Assembly: GCF_032854445.1 (NCBI RefSeq)
Contig: NC_088301.1
Location: 51,013,187-51,077,186, forward strand
DNA from: Liolophura sinensis
Taxonomy: Eukaryota; Mollusca; Polyplacophora; Chitonida; Chitonidae
DNA length: 64,000 nucleotides
Reading direction: 5' to 3'
The position numbers were made by a program, and so were the translations under genes. Positions 1-12,639 of the stretch are shown piece by piece (position 1 is the first letter of the stretch; every line of letters begins with the position of its first letter). The notes below the pieces were generated by a model that saw only the letters and a program-made list of their open reading frames with translations, did not search any database and had not been told where the DNA came from.

Positions 1-909
1 TTAACAAGTGGTTGAATGGAGGCCGTACACAAGGATGTATATTGTTTGATTTTTTTTTTAAATTTCAGTAGTAAATTGAAGAAATGTACAAAGGTCTTAC
101 AGCTTCATCTGAAAAACACACTATGTTTACTATACTTGACATATTCATGTTAATTATATTCCGTGTTATAACAGGACATGTCTCCTCGTGTCCTTCTAAA
201 GTGACTTGGCAAATATTAATTTCGCAGCGCTGTCACGTGTTGCATGTATACGTTTTTCACACTATCTAATCGAATTTTCACGCCAAATGGATGAAATTAT
301 ATGCAACGGTCATTTTAAACTATAGCCTACATATTGAAATAGCACAATGATTAACATTTGTTGTCAGTATGTATATTCTATATTGTCAGGTTTCCCCATT
401 ACATTATATCATAAAAATTTATGTATTCATCAAATGGCACATGCGTATAAGGCTAGTGAAGTCTACCGTTCAGATTGCACGGGACCTTCTTGACAATTAA
501 GAGCAACGAAACTCACTGCGACCCTTCCACTGTCAATAAACATGTTACCGTCCCTCTTTTTGAAAACACATTCATAAAATCTTTAATATGGGTGATCAAC
601 CAAAATTTGAAACTATTTTTGTTAGCTACGAAGACCAGTACACAGAGCCAACAATAGGGCGCTGTTTTGAATCAATGCAGTATCTGACAATATACACGTA
701 GGCCTACCCTTTCGCTCAAGACTTCTTAAGTAAACTTATATAATACACAAAGCCTAGAAAAGATCCAATACCCCCAAGCGCCACATGCCTGTAATCAAAA
801 AACGACCAGCTAAGTGCAGGTACAAATAGATCCTTAGCCCAGCAACACAATCCTGGTTTATGTACGAATCACAATACAGAGTTAAATGTAGATCAACTGA
901 ACTGGCTAT
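1..909. other. No gene recognised at the left edge
   Basis: AT-rich sequence with only short chance reading frames. One TAGGCCTA palindrome at 699-706. Bases 902-909 are the left target-site duplication of the SINE that follows. Confidence 0.6.
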
Positions 910-1180
910 TGGATTTATTTATTTATTTGATTGGTGTTTTACGCCGTACTCAAGAATATTTCACTCATACGACGGCAGCCAGGCATAATGGTGGGAGAAA
1001 AGCGGGCAGAGTCCGGTGGAAACACATGACCATCAGCAGGTTGCTGACAGACCATCCTGCGTACGGCCGGAGAGGAATCCAGCATGAGTTGGACTTGAAC
1101 TCACAACGACCGCTTTGGTGAGAGACTCCTGGGTCATTGCGCTTCGCCTTTGTGGTAAGCAACTGCGCCACGGAGGCCCC
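910..1180 (-). repeat. Full-length tRNA-derived SINE with 8 bp target-site duplication
   Basis: Reading the minus strand, it begins with the tRNA-like head (GGGGGCCTCCGTGGCGCAGT), then a B-box-like GAGTTCAAGTCCA, a CTGATGGTCATGTG core, and the 3' core ending in GGCGTAAAACACCAATCAAA and AAAT repeats. Direct repeats CTGGCTAT flank it at 902-909 and 1181-1188, proving insertion by target-primed reverse transcription. Confidence 0.92.
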
Positions 1181-1503
1181 CTGGCTATGAGAATAGACAT
1201 TTCAAGGTATGGTTCCAAGAACTGAAGTGTAAATACACCCATAACAATTTTACCCAGGAAAACAAAGCATCCACAGTTACAACGAACAAAAAACAAATAA
1301 TGTGAAATATCAGCAACTGCTGAATCAAATATCCATACTTATATATATATGGATATATATTCATGACTATTTTGACTTTTTAAACTCTGTAGATAGAAAT
1401 AGTATATTTTAAATCACTTGTTAGCAATCTTCCTTCCGAAAATATACATAACTCATGCTTACGGCTGAACACCATATGCCCATGAGTGTAACATATGACG
1501 AAT

Positions 1504-1612
1504 TTTCCCCCGAGCTCTGTCGGTTTCCTCCCACCATAATGCTGGCCACCGTCGTATAAGTGAAATATTCTTAAGTACGGCGTAAAACACCAATCAGATA
1601 AATAAATAAATA
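1504..1612 (+). repeat. SINE 3' half, 5'-truncated
   Basis: Carries the family's 3' core (TCCTCCCACCATAATGCTGG, then GTCGTATAAGTGAAATATTC) and an AAAT tail. The tRNA-related head is missing. Confidence 0.88.
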
Positions 1613-2191
1613 TAAGCGAATTGCAATCAACACAATGGAGGCATTGAACAGATATTATTTCCTACACTGATGAACGAGTCACTCATGTCCGCACAACTGA
1701 GCTATCCTGCCAGACAAAATCGATTAGCTTGTTACAGTTCAGATAAATGAAGTGAATGATTCTTCACAAATACATTTAACATTTACAGTGCACTGTATAC
1801 TTGGACAATCGATGTTTCGACAACGAAAACACCGAATATATACGAAGATCTGCACTAATAAATCGATCTAGCAGTGAACGAAATCATATTTATTAACTAT
1901 CTCCATATAACTGGACATTAACATGCTAGCCGTTTTCATCTGGGTCAGCAGATCAAAACAGAAACTGTGAGCCTAGACGCCGAGTAGAGAGTTCGAGTTT
2001 CACTCGGCCCAGTATGTTTGCTCCCCCGATTTATCAGTGTAGTCATTTGTCATGCGTGCACATTCGGCATGCAGAACCGATCAACTGAATAGGATATCAA
2101 ACTCTTCAGGCGAATCAGGGTAAAAATACTGAACCTTGACGAACAGCATTCTTGGAACGCAAAAAAGTTTTACCCTAACTTGGACATTAAA

Positions 2192-2193
<2 letters not shown>
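1613..2193. other. No gene recognised
   Basis: Intergenic AT-rich sequence between a truncated SINE and the AT microsatellite; no domain, exon or repeat could be supported. Confidence 0.5.

Positions 2194-2194
<1 letters not shown>

Positions 2195-2276
<82 letters not shown>
2195..2276. repeat. (AT)n microsatellite, about 80 bp
   Basis: An uninterrupted alternating AT run of about 40 repeats. It creates false Tyr-Ile reading frames on both strands. Confidence 0.97.
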
Positions 2277-2281
<5 letters not shown>

Positions 2282-2499
2282 GTCAAGAAAAGATGTAAGT
2301 TATGAAGAATTAAAATGGGGAGGTTTTCCTGTGTCCATTCTACTCCAGACTGATATATCATTTCAGCAGACAATCAAACATCATCTACAGACAACAACTG
2401 AATCCAGGAAAGGGGCCTTGGTCTGCATTTTTTGACTAATGTATTGATAGCGGATTGGATGAATAAAAAAATGGGCTGATTACTTTTAAATCGGTAGGA

Positions 2500-2525
2500 T
2501 TTATTGGAACATAAAGCTGTTTATT
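2500..2525 (-). promoter_or_regulatory. Probable poly(A) signals of THNSL1
   Basis: Two AATAAA hexamers read on the minus strand, at 2525-2520 and 2505-2500, about 100-125 bases after the THNSL1 stop codon (2626-2624). Position and strand fit cleavage signals; no transcript evidence is available. Confidence 0.5.
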
Positions 2526-2623
2526 TTTTTCTGGTACAACATCCATAATGATACTATTACATTGGTATGTTTGGCTTCACCAATAACGCTAAGAACATGT
2601 ACGCCGGTTGATGCACACACAGA

Positions 2624-5600
2624 CTAAAATGATGCAACAAATGCTTTCACACAAGTCACAATATCTTCCAATGACGCCTCGCAAACAGGCTGTGTTGAAG
2701 TGTTAGATTCTACTGCTTGTGACAAGTTCTTGTGCATTTGTGGTCTGGTATTAAGTTCCTCTAAAATTTTAAACAATCCCGCTGGTGCGTGCTGCCGTCC
2801 GTTATCCATGCTCAGTGCCCGCAACACCTCGTTTGCAAACTTTCCATAGTGTGCTGTGGCTGCGATAAGCATTGGCCGATCAATTTCGAGATACCTGTCT
2901 GCAACTACCTTGGCCACAGCGGTATGAGGGTCCAGCAGGTAATCTGTGAAGATAAAGCACTAGCAGAATATATGTCCAGAAACACTCGGAATGAGGCAAG
3001 CCACCGAATCGAAAGAGCCAAGCAAACGCATATAATATTTATAACTGCGGATAAAATTTGCGTATGAATAAATTGATTTGTGCGAAGAAAGCCGAGGTAA
3101 ACGACTAAACGACCTATGTTTGGTATGTTACTCAGAACCTTTTCGCCCATAGACTTGGACGTAATATTGTTGGATGAGAAATGATCTTCAATGCACTAAA
3201 ACAATGCATTAAATCTGCGCAAGAGGTTATAAAATACAAAATAAAACATCCCAAATTCTGCTTAAACTCACTGTGTTCAGTAAATGTTTCTTTAATCATG
3301 TCCATGCATTCTTCTTCTGAGCACCAATCTGATAAAAAGTCCCGCTGAACTGTGCTCCGCATCTGTATAACAAAATGTATTTCGTGCACATCCGGCCTTT
3401 ACATATATATACATTACTATTAAGTTATAGACCGTGATATCATAAAAAAAAACTTTCACCATACGTCCAGTTGTTTTCTAAAGAGGAGAATTTAACGATG
3501 AACTTTAGCTCGACAGAATGCATGCTTGGTGCCCATTGCCCATAGAACAAAAACTCGTTTAATAAACATCTGTTTTATTAGATTATTTCATTGCAGTTTA
3601 CAATATTACTTTTTCACGTTTTGCAATGACTATGGGTACAGGAGAACCGGGAGTTAACAACTGCCTTTCCCCAGGTGGATACAAAAGCCTTCTGACAAAG
3701 CAACGGAAAACCCGGGATTTGATCGTGCGACTTCATTCGTCAACAATATTTATTTATTTCATTGATGTTTTACGCAGTACTAAAGAATATTTCATTTATA
3801 CTACGGCGGCCAGCATTATAGTGGTTGGAAAACGGGCAGAGCCCTGGGGAAACCTATGACCAGGTTGCTGACAGACCTTCCCACGTATTTCCGGAAAGGT
3901 AGTCAGTATGAGCTCATAGCGACCACTTTGGTTAATTCATTGCGCTGCCCTGACACGATACCAACTCAGTCCTAGAGGCCCCTCAACAGGCGATAGGCTG
4001 CAGCGAGAGCAACCCCTTTGATAAAATGAACCGGCGAGGACCCCATCAGGCTGAACATGCATATGAGCACGTACAAATCCCAAGTCTGATAAACACATCA
4101 TAAAGATATGACTGTGGATTCAATAAAAACTGCAATGAGAAGCCTGAATACCTGGTCGTTAATTTCAAAGAAGTCTTTGGATTCCAGAGATGTGTACAGT
4201 TCCCGGATGATATCGCCACGTCTGTCCGAGATGTGCCACAGGTATCTTTCTAGGTTAGATGATTTGAGGATATCGATGGCAGGGGAGACGCTCAGGTGGA
4301 GTTTCCGTGAGAATAGGTCATATTTTCCTGTCTTGATGAACTGACTTAGGACATTATTCACGTTGGAAGCACAGATAAGTCTTCCGAACGGCATGCCCAA
4401 ACGCTTAAGAATACAATACACAAACACATTTTCTTATTGATTTGTCATGTACATCGATTCTGGAGTCTCCTTACCAATATCAAGTCCCAAATTATATGCA
4501 TCAATTTATCTTAACAAATATGATGTTTTTTAATACTGGAACACATAAAACATTTTCATTTGTCACTAATCTTTGTTTTGATTATACGGATACCCAATAT
4601 ATACTGTGGTAAATAACACCAAAGCTGCAACAGCTGAAGAGATGTTTTACATTTGAAATGTGATCAAAAAGTTAATAGAAATGTTTAAATGATTGCCAAC
4701 CTTTGCATAATAGGCTGCTAATATATTCCCGAAGTTTCCCGTTGGTACGCAGCAATCTACGTGTTCGCCAAGCTGCACAACACCTTGTTTCACGAGATCA
4801 AGGTAAGCCGAGCAGTGATGGATAATTTGTGGAAGGAGCCGTCCCCAGTTGATAGAATTTGCAGCGCTGAAAACAGCAGACATGTGATTTTGTGATCAGA
4901 TACAACGTCCTAAAACGGAATCATCTCATAGATAACCGTGAAATCAAAAATCCGTCAACAGAAAGATCATAGAATTTAAAGAGAATTTCTCTGATACGTC
5001 TTGTCAAAATAAGATAAGTTAACGTTTTAAATTTATGGAACGATATAAATATATATGTACATCAAACAACACGGAATGCAATATCACAGACTGATAAAGA
5101 TAAAGAATATATGCTTTGTGGGACATAATTTTACGAAGTCAGAGACAAACATTCTATCCATACCTTAAATAACAGTTATGTTTCTCTTTTAACTCCTTAC
5201 AAAGATCGACATCCCGAAAAATCTTTTTGATTGTAGACTGGCAAAAGTCAAAGTCTGCGTTCACTCCTGTGAGAAGATATCAAAGATATAGATCCAGGGC
5301 AGGCTGGGGTTTGTCATTTTTCGTTCTACTTGATCGCGCTTTAGGAAATTGACCGAAGTGTTAAAGATCATGCCAGCTGTGCAATGTTATAATGTAGTTT
5401 TGATATCATCTTGCCAACATTAATTTTTAAAAGCAGAAGCGGTCCGTTAAAGGCTCAGGCCTTTCTATTGCTACCCAAAACCACACTGAGAGAAAAGGTT
5501 AGGCCAGCAGATTAAAAAATCTGAGTTATACGAGTGAGCTAATGCAACTCAGAAAACTGAGTCATAGGACAGCTGATCTAGTCATATGACTCAGTTTTCT

Positions 5601-8600
5601 GAACTCAGTTATCTTAATCGTATAACTGAACCATAGTTTTCTCCCAGCGCGGTGTTGGACGCCAGTTGAGCCTTTGTGGGACAGTTAACGATCGATGACG
5701 CTTGTGTGGCCTTTATCACAGTTTAACGTTCGTTTTAAGATCACTTGATTTCCACCAATATTGAGAGCACATCTGTACGTCACATGTGAAAATGTTCGTT
5801 AGTAATTTGCCATAATCTGACGGTTACCTTCTACCACGACACTGACCGCCATGAAAAGGTGTGAAATAAGCACTGTGTTAACAACAATCAAATAAATAAA
5901 TAAATTAATTTTCAGAAGTGACTGGAGATATACCTGTGCTCGCCAGTGGTGCTTATATACAGGATGCATGTATGCCTTCCACATGTAAACCTCGATGTCC
6001 TCACGCTTATCTTGGACTCATGCTCAAGCTGAGAAGTAATTGATAAAATTAGTTTACATGAAATACCTACCGATTGAAATTGTTCTGTGGCCGTTCATTG
6101 AAGTCATCTGCGCCTTCTGTATACCACTGACTCCGTTTTCTGGGTAGAGCACCATAACAGCAATATCTGTCTCTTCTGCAATATAAACACTATTACATTA
6201 GTTAAAATTTAGCATTTTCATCGCAAGTTGTTTCAAGATATAGAACTGTAGGTGTCCGTTATTTACTCACATACAAACAGGTTCAGATGACTTACATATA
6301 TGGTTGTTCTAGGATGCTCTCTATGCACAGTGTTTCTTGCTTATTACATAGAATGTATCATTACCTGTAATAGTAAAGCTTTTGTTGTATTGAATTAATC
6401 ACATATATGTATATATTTTTACATATGTATGATGTTAAACGTTTTCACCAGACAGCCTTGAAAATCCATCGAGTACTGCTCCCCCCGTGTCCCCAGACGT
6501 GGCTACAAGTATTAGGTGCCTGTCAAGGAAAACAATCAGGAATATAAAAATTTTACTCCGGAATTAACTAAATCCTTTATACTGTACTTTACCTAAAGAT
6601 TAGCACGTAAAAATGCATTTTATAAGCATGTTAAGACGCTAGAGTGATACTTTTGATTTTGTTGCCAGCACTCACATTTTTCAAAGCAGAAGTTGATCAA
6701 AGTTAACAAACAGTGACCCCATAAAGTGTGAAAATCAATCAGAATCAAGCAAAATTGATCATCTGATAAATCCTAATTTTTAGGTGAAATACAGTATATT
6801 AGTATGCAGGAATGATGAATTTATATATACCCTTACCTATATCATCAAAGTGTACATAAAAAGTTAAAATTACCGTGTATTTCTATGTTCTGGTGACTTT
6901 TCAACCGCATGCTTGAAGAGTTGTGGCATAAGCTGTAGTGACAAATCTTTGAACGATGCGGTAGGACCATGATAGAGTTCAGATAGATACTGATTCCCGT
7001 GAATATGGCGCACGGGACATACGTTTGAATCCTCAAAATTCCCACTACCATAAGCATGACTGAGGAACTTTCTTATGGATTCAGAGTCTATTTGCGAAGA
7101 TGGAATCCACCTTTGCAGAACCCTTAGAGCTCTTTCTTCGTATGACAAATCTACAATTCTCTCTATTTCTTGCAGGCTAAATTTAGGAATGTCGTAAGCT
7201 GGTACGAACAAACCACCATCTTGTGCAAAACCCTGAATAATGGTATCTGAAAAGCTCTTAAACACTCCTTCTTGGTTTGCTGACGAGGTCACACGTGTGG
7301 ACAAATAGCATCTTTCTTCTCTAAATGTCTTCAGGTGATCTATAACTCTCTCAGCTATACTCTCACAAGTTTCATTTTTCCCAACAATAACACGAATATC
7401 ATAAAACTTTTCGTAGAACTGAAGCCGGTATTGAAGCACGTCTTTCATTGTAGAACCATTTCCCTGCCCAACTATACGGTCTGTTTTCATCTTATGTAGA
7501 CGGCACAAGATATCACTGATTGGCACATCGAGGTATACCACGGTACCGCTTTCCCGTAGCTGTGTCATTGAAGCCGTGTGAAGAGGATTCGACCCGCTAA
7601 GTGAAATAACCCGGTTGGATACGTTTAGCTGCTCTACAGCCTTCCCTTCCTCTTGTATAAAACTTTCTTCTCCCACAATACTGAGCTGACGAAGAAGAAG
7701 AAACATGAAAATAATGTAATATTTGTATATTCAGTCCCGTTTGAAGTTAATTGAGAATTCAGCAAAAAAGAAAAGGACTTGTCATATTTGTTTTGGCATG
7801 TCTATTACAAGTTAATCTTAAACTAGAGGCTTTTGTGCCGCAAAAGACCTTTTCATGTGATTTAATCTGTATATTTGAATATTATCATTTGCGCACTTTT
7901 TGGGCCACCGTTGTGCCCCACAGAGGCTCAAGGTGATCATTGTCTATATCCAGTTGCCACATTCCTAGTTGTTTGCTGAGCAGAGAGCCAATCGTCGTCT
8001 TCCCGCTACCTGGACACCCCATCAGGATGATATTCCCACGACCGGTGCTCTACAACAGATTATCCAAGTATGAATGGATGACGTAAACATTTATAGGCAT
8101 GTATGCAAATGTTTATTTCGTAGTTAAACTTTAAGCGGCTAATTTGTAGGAAGCAGTAGGCCTACAGCTATATATTGCATGCAGATAGATTCGTCACATG
8201 CAGGGGTACAATTCTATGTCATTGACTGTTTGGGCATTTACATGAACATTTAGAATAAAACCCTAACTGACAAGAGGCCACATTTCTGTGTGACCATTTG
8301 TCAGCTGTCACACTGTCGTCGCCGCTCTGGGTTTACTATCCATTTTGTACGTTTTTCATTATATTCATGCGCCTTTTTGCAGCTGTTCTCTTTCACTTCC
8401 TCCACAGAAGTCGTGCATTTTAGACCAATCAGCGGCAAGCTTAGGCCATTGCGGTTAACCTAGATACTTCACAGCTGCGTATGTATGACGTCGTGAGTCG
8501 CTGTTGTTTCATGTAGGAATGTAAAGGTTTACTGTACATGTATTATGACGTCATACCGTTGAGCTCAGATCAAAACGTCTTGAAACAAATGTTTCATTTT

Positions 8601-9657
8601 CCAAGTCATGACTGGGTGTAAGCTGACAAAAATTTATGTAAAAACTGAAGCAATATCTATAAACAGAGCTGAGTAACACTTTTATCACTGAAGGAAATTC
8701 CGATAGTTCCGTCTCTATATAAGTCATAAAAGCAAATATAACAAGAGAACAGGCTCAAATTCTTTTATTTGTAGACATAAAGAGTATGAACACATATTAC
8801 TCGGGGAGGCAAACGTACCGGCCGGTGTGTTGCGTGATACACTCGATGTTGTTTGAAAGGTCATCTCTATTTAATGCGTATATTTGCACACGGCCCGCAA
8901 CTAACAGCAGGGTAAAATAGAGGTTATCCGATATGCAGCCTGTGAATAGGGAGGCGGCAAACTTTTTACTCCCGTGAGGTGGCGCTGGTGTGAAACAGGA
9001 CCTTCGGCCCTTGTTTCGTCAAAAGGGACTGTGACGCAACGTCTACAGTGTTACAATCTATCAGTCTCTATTGTAACGTCGTTCTGTCTTTTATGTAACG
9101 TCATCATGATGAGCTGGGAAAGGAACATTTGACGTAAACAAAAGGACGTCAAGGTCCGCCTGTCGGGTGTTTGACAGGTCCCCAATGTTTTCATGACATA
9201 ATCATATAAAGTTACATGACTAAAATAAATACCTTGCTGGTCCCTTAATGAAGATTTATAGTATGCACCCATGCAGCCTTTACTTAGTTACTAATTCAAT
9301 TACAGCTAACGTCCTGAAAGACCGATTGTGATAAACTCATATCTTGGCTATAGGTTTTTTTTTCAAGCTGTTCTTTATTCATTTGAATACAGCAAAAAGT
9401 ACTCATACTTCCATTTCCGAAAACATATTTAAATACAACGAGCAGCATGACATACACGTACCAATGTGGGCATTCTCTGATTCTTTTATTACCTGCTGTT
9501 CTGGGACGAAGCCGCTGATTGTTGCATCATTCACTATGGCGGCAAATCCACGCTGTGGTTTGTGTATGAAGACATGCGTTTTTGAAATCCCGAAGAAACA
9601 ATGACGTAACAAGGGCGAGTTATTCCACAGCGCTGTAACATAGCGACAAACTGTCAT
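2624..9657 (-). CDS. THNSL1: Threonine synthase-like 1 (THNSL1), complete, ten exons
   Basis: Coding exons on the minus strand are 9657-9493, 8049-7897, 7685-6874, 6519-6449, 6175-6071, 5266-5164, 4866-4701, 4403-4152, 3362-3272 and 2943-2624. All junctions are GT-AG and the phases close exactly, giving 745 aa, close to the vertebrate protein length (about 743). Exon 1 is rich in Arg, Lys and hydrophobic residues and has no acidic residue before about residue 44, so it may be a mitochondrial presequence (inference). Exon 2 has a shikimate-kinase-like P-loop, GCPGSGKTT at about 66-74. Exon 3 carries the kinase-like part and the start of the PLP fold; the Lys of TASFKD at about 352 should be the PLP lysine. 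Exon 4 has the phosphate-loop motif VATSGDTGG, and later exons have VLYPENGVSGIQ, PTGNFGN and LLDPHTAVA. Animals make no threonine; characterised relatives are phospho-lyases on phosphohydroxy amino acids, so the substrate here is open. SINEs and a fold-back element lie in its introns. Confidence 0.95.
3746..3982 (-). repeat. SINE in THNSL1 intron 8
   Basis: Minus-strand copy with AAAT tail at 3746-3760, the core (TTCCAACCACTATAATGCTG on the minus strand) and a diverged head ending in GGCC near 3980. TCAACA at 3740-3745 and 3983-3988 is a likely short target-site duplication. Confidence 0.85.
5482..5654. mobile_element. Fold-back (MITE-like) palindrome in THNSL1 intron 5
   Basis: A 173 bp imperfect palindrome. 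The inner arms CAGAAAACTGAGTCATA (5550-5566) and TATGACTCAGTTTTCTG (5584-5600) pair perfectly. The outer arms share GAGAAAA and CAGTTATACGA/TGAGTTATACGA with opposite polarity. It has no coding capacity. The superfamily is unknown and I could not fix a target-site duplication. Confidence 0.7.
5820..5908 (+). repeat. Diverged SINE 3' end in THNSL1 intron 5
   Basis: Contains ACTGACCGCCATG, GTGTGAAATAAG and CAATCAAATAAATAAATAAA, a decayed version of the same 3' core and AAAT tail. The head is not recognisable. Confidence 0.55.
8484..9152. promoter_or_regulatory. Cluster of CRE/ATF-like TGACG sites in THNSL1 intron 1
   Basis: A perfect CRE palindrome TGACGTCA at 8546-8553, with related TGACGT/ACGTCA sites near 8487, 9075, 9097, 9130 and 9146. 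They lie in the first intron behind the likely promoter. Function is inferred only from motif identity. Confidence 0.3.
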
Positions 9658-10474
9658 CTTTGCTTAACCGGTGGTCTTCTGGTGAATATATTTTGTATAA
9701 AGCACACAGACGGCCTATTCTAGCTAACTATTCATAAATCCACCATCCACAAGCAGCTAGTACGTGGCCACATGTTTACATCTCGACACATATTTGACCT
9801 TTCCCTGACTGGCCTAAATGGAGCACGACTGTGATAGCGAACCAGAGAGTGTGGACACCAGATCGTTATATAATGTGACTAGATAAAGACCTAGCCTGAC
9901 AGCTGTCATATACATGTCGAAAGACGTTTGCTCTAAGACAACATTAGTACACAACTTTTACGTTACCATTCACCTTTATACCCTAATTCTTCTAATTTTG
10001 ATACTCTTTTGATACTCTCAAAAGTCATTATGATTCTAATAAACTCCTAAATCTTGTAAAAATGTTTATAGGACAACAACGGAGACAGTTGAATACATAT
10101 TACTTATGTCAAAGTGTTTATTTGTACAAGACAAAGTTTGGGGACAATACTATTCAGTAATAGTATTTTGTGTTTTCCAATTGGTTAGGCAATCAATTCA
10201 AGTTCTTAAATTTCTTAAATTTTGAAAAATAAGTTTATTTTTTTAAAGCGAGCCCAAATCTTTTTCCTTTCTGTCGTTTCTTTGAACACATCTCGAGCTG
10301 ATCCTTGTGATTAAAGCAGAGTGAACAGCCCTTTATAATTCACTGCCATGTAAGCTACTAATCAATGTTCATCGCCAGTAACAGAAGCAGGTTAGGGCCC
10401 AGCGCTAAGTTGCGTGCCTTTCAATCGTTATAGGCGTATATGAATAAGAGACATAGCTTAAAATGTAGGTGTCA
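9658..10474. other. THNSL1 upstream flank, no clear element
   Basis: Should contain the THNSL1 promoter, because the ATG is at 9657. I see no TATA box or other decisive motif and no repeat. Confidence 0.4.
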
Positions 10475-10765
10475 GAACAGACTTTTGTATACCAAGCGTC
10501 AACCATAATGCTCCAAGTTAATATCCGCAAGACGAATTTCCAACACAACCTTCGACATAAATCACAAAAGAACTAAGTATACAAAAAATATGTAACTATT
10601 GATATAGGCCATTAATGCAAACACAAGCAACCAACAGTTTTGGATATGAAGACTCCACGAATTTCTTAGGCGAATGAATTAAATCTTCCAGTATTCGAAT
10701 CAAATACCATGCTAGCTGTAAGTTGCGCTATGATTGCAACTGTTCAGATATCCAGTGTGTCGGTC
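10475..10765 (-). repeat. Dispersed repeat family A, copy 1
   Basis: Matches the reverse complement of 24781-25105 through landmarks such as ACAGACTTTTGTATACCA, AAGACGAATTTCCAACACAA, ACCATGCTAGCTGTAAGTTG and GATTGCAACTGTTCAGATAT. Homology to the other copies is plain; the class of element is unknown. Confidence 0.6.
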
Positions 10766-11093
10766 TAAGTCAGCAAACTGAATCTACCATTCTCGGACTG
10801 GGAATTTTGTCACATGCTTGTATTTTTCTTAGGGCCAGCTGTGCGGCCACAATCTGCAGACGGTGATCTGTTGCGAATAGTCTTGTATTAAATCCGCAAT
10901 AGAAAATATTCTCAAATATAACTTATCAAAAATCAGTGGTCTACTCGTGGCCTTCCGGGTTCGTGCACCCATTTAAAATCCAGTATCGATTTAAAAACAA
11001 AAAATTATCGATGTTCTGTTTGTAAGTGAAATGAATCTGAGGGCCGATTTCAGAAAGGAATTTTTGACTGAAGTAAAAAAAGACTCTAGGTCA

Positions 11094-11096
<3 letters not shown>

Positions 11097-11152
<56 letters not shown>
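11097..11152. repeat. (AT)n microsatellite
   Basis: Alternating AT run of about 28 repeats, ending at ATATCGATAAAG. Confidence 0.97.
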
Positions 11153-11156
<4 letters not shown>

Positions 11157-11324
11157 AAAGTATATCCCACGTATAGTTTAAAAACATACCGTTGTGTTTT
11201 TATGATGACGCATGCTTGGTCTATCGAAGTTCAAAATAAGCAAATGGTTAACGTTGAGAGAATCGACAGCGCCCTCAGTTTTAACCATTATAAGCGGCGA
11301 GTTATTTATATAACCTGAAAGTAA

Positions 11325-11440
11325 GTGAGTGCTTAGGGTTTAACGTCGCACTTATCAATTTTTCAGTCATATGACGACGAGTGCATGTAATATGGCTCCT
11401 TGTTGCAAGTTCGACATTGGATCCAGCAGGCTCTAAAACC
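11325..11440 (+). repeat. Dispersed repeat fragment with GGTTTAACGTCGCAC core
   Basis: The segment AGTGCTTAGGGTTTAACGTC followed by TTTTTCAGTCATATGACGAC resembles an interspersed motif I associate with molluscan genomes. The right end is ill-defined. No coding content. Confidence 0.45.
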
Positions 11441-11479
11441 TGAGAACACAATTGTTTCCGCTGAATCTATGCCTAGAAA

Positions 11480-11800
11480 CAGACATTCGTATATTAGCCG
11501 TCAACTAATGAGGGCGTTCTAGATCAATAACTGCAAGGCCAATTCCCAAAACGACGAATAACACAAATCACCAAAAAAACTAAGAAAGTACATAAAGAAC
11601 GAAAACACGACAGTACCATGCAAAGAGAAGCAGTTCACGGTTTTCATTGATGTTGGAAAGACCCAAGGTATGAGTGAAATCAATATTCAAATCATGTATC
11701 ATGCTAGAATATAAGTTGTCGATAACAAAATATGTATCTCAGTTGGGCTTTGATTACAGATTGCATCTCGCGATCTAATTCAACACGATGAAAATACAGC
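11480..11800 (-). repeat. Dispersed repeat family A, copy 2
   Basis: On the opposite strand it matches 48205-48510 and 24781-25105: ATGCTAGAATATAAGTTGTC, AACAAAATATGTATCTCAGT and GGCCAATTCCCAAAACGACG. It ends with TCTAATTCAACACGATGAA, a piece also seen at about 49712. Confidence 0.7.
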
Positions 11801-12424
11801 CCCTAGACGCTTTGCACATATTTAGTTACGAGAGAAAATTACTCATTGTAAAAGTTAAAAAAACTTGGAGTGAAGCTGTTTAATTGAATAACCTGTCAAG
11901 GCTTGAAGTCAAGCGAACATCTGTTATGTATTAGTTAGCGACATCGTTTTTGCAGTTTCTCTAACGTTCTCAGTTTAAAAGTTGATCCATAGAATGATAG
12001 GCCTACCGCGCTTGTCAGAACAAAATGGCTGTGGTCGTTTAGGTAGGTTTAAACCCCTCTTCCGAGTTATGTGTGCGTATATTATTCGTCTTAGGATAAC
12101 ATTTCTGAGGTTGTCAAGCTTATAGAACTCAGAGATGAGTCTCGTAAAGTTCAATTTCAAATTTTGAACAATATCAGAAATAGATTTGTGGATTCGGCTC
12201 CTGCTTCTTCTCTCATTTGTAATATCACAAAGAAAGAAAAAGTGTTTTCGCGTCAGTATCTATAGGCTTAGTGACCATACCAATTTCTCTGGACATTTTC
12301 TTTTCAATCTCCTTCTTTCATATTAAACACATTATATATTCGCATAAATAGTCAGTGAATTGGATGTCGTCTCCTTTGTGAGGAAAAGGTAGGCCTGTTG
12401 GGTATGCCTTTCCCAACAAAATAT

Positions 12425-12627
12425 GTATTATTGATTTAATTGATCAGTGTTTTACGTCGTAGGCCTACTCAAAAATATTTCACTCATACGATACATTATA
12501 GTGAGAGGAAGCCCTGCAGAGCCCTGTGGGAACCCACGACCATCCGCAGTTTCGTGGTAGACATCCAGTGTACGGCAGCAGAGGAAGCCAGCATAAGCTG
12601 GACTTCAACTCACAGCGACCGCATTTA
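12425..12627 (-). repeat. SINE, minus orientation
   Basis: AAAT-like tail, core (ACTATAATG and the GTAAAACAC-type motif on the minus strand) and the GAGTTGAAGTCCAGCTTATG segment are present; the tRNA head is lost or diverged. Confidence 0.85.
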
Positions 12628-12639
12628 ATGTGATTTTGT

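Noticed and set aside
909-1121. Recurring peptide of the form LIGVLRR.QEYFTHT in many frames across the window
   Set aside because: It is the antisense translation of the SINE 3' core, repeated wherever a SINE lies.
2136-2435. Frames with long Tyr-Ile runs on both strands
   Set aside because: Translation of an AT microsatellite.
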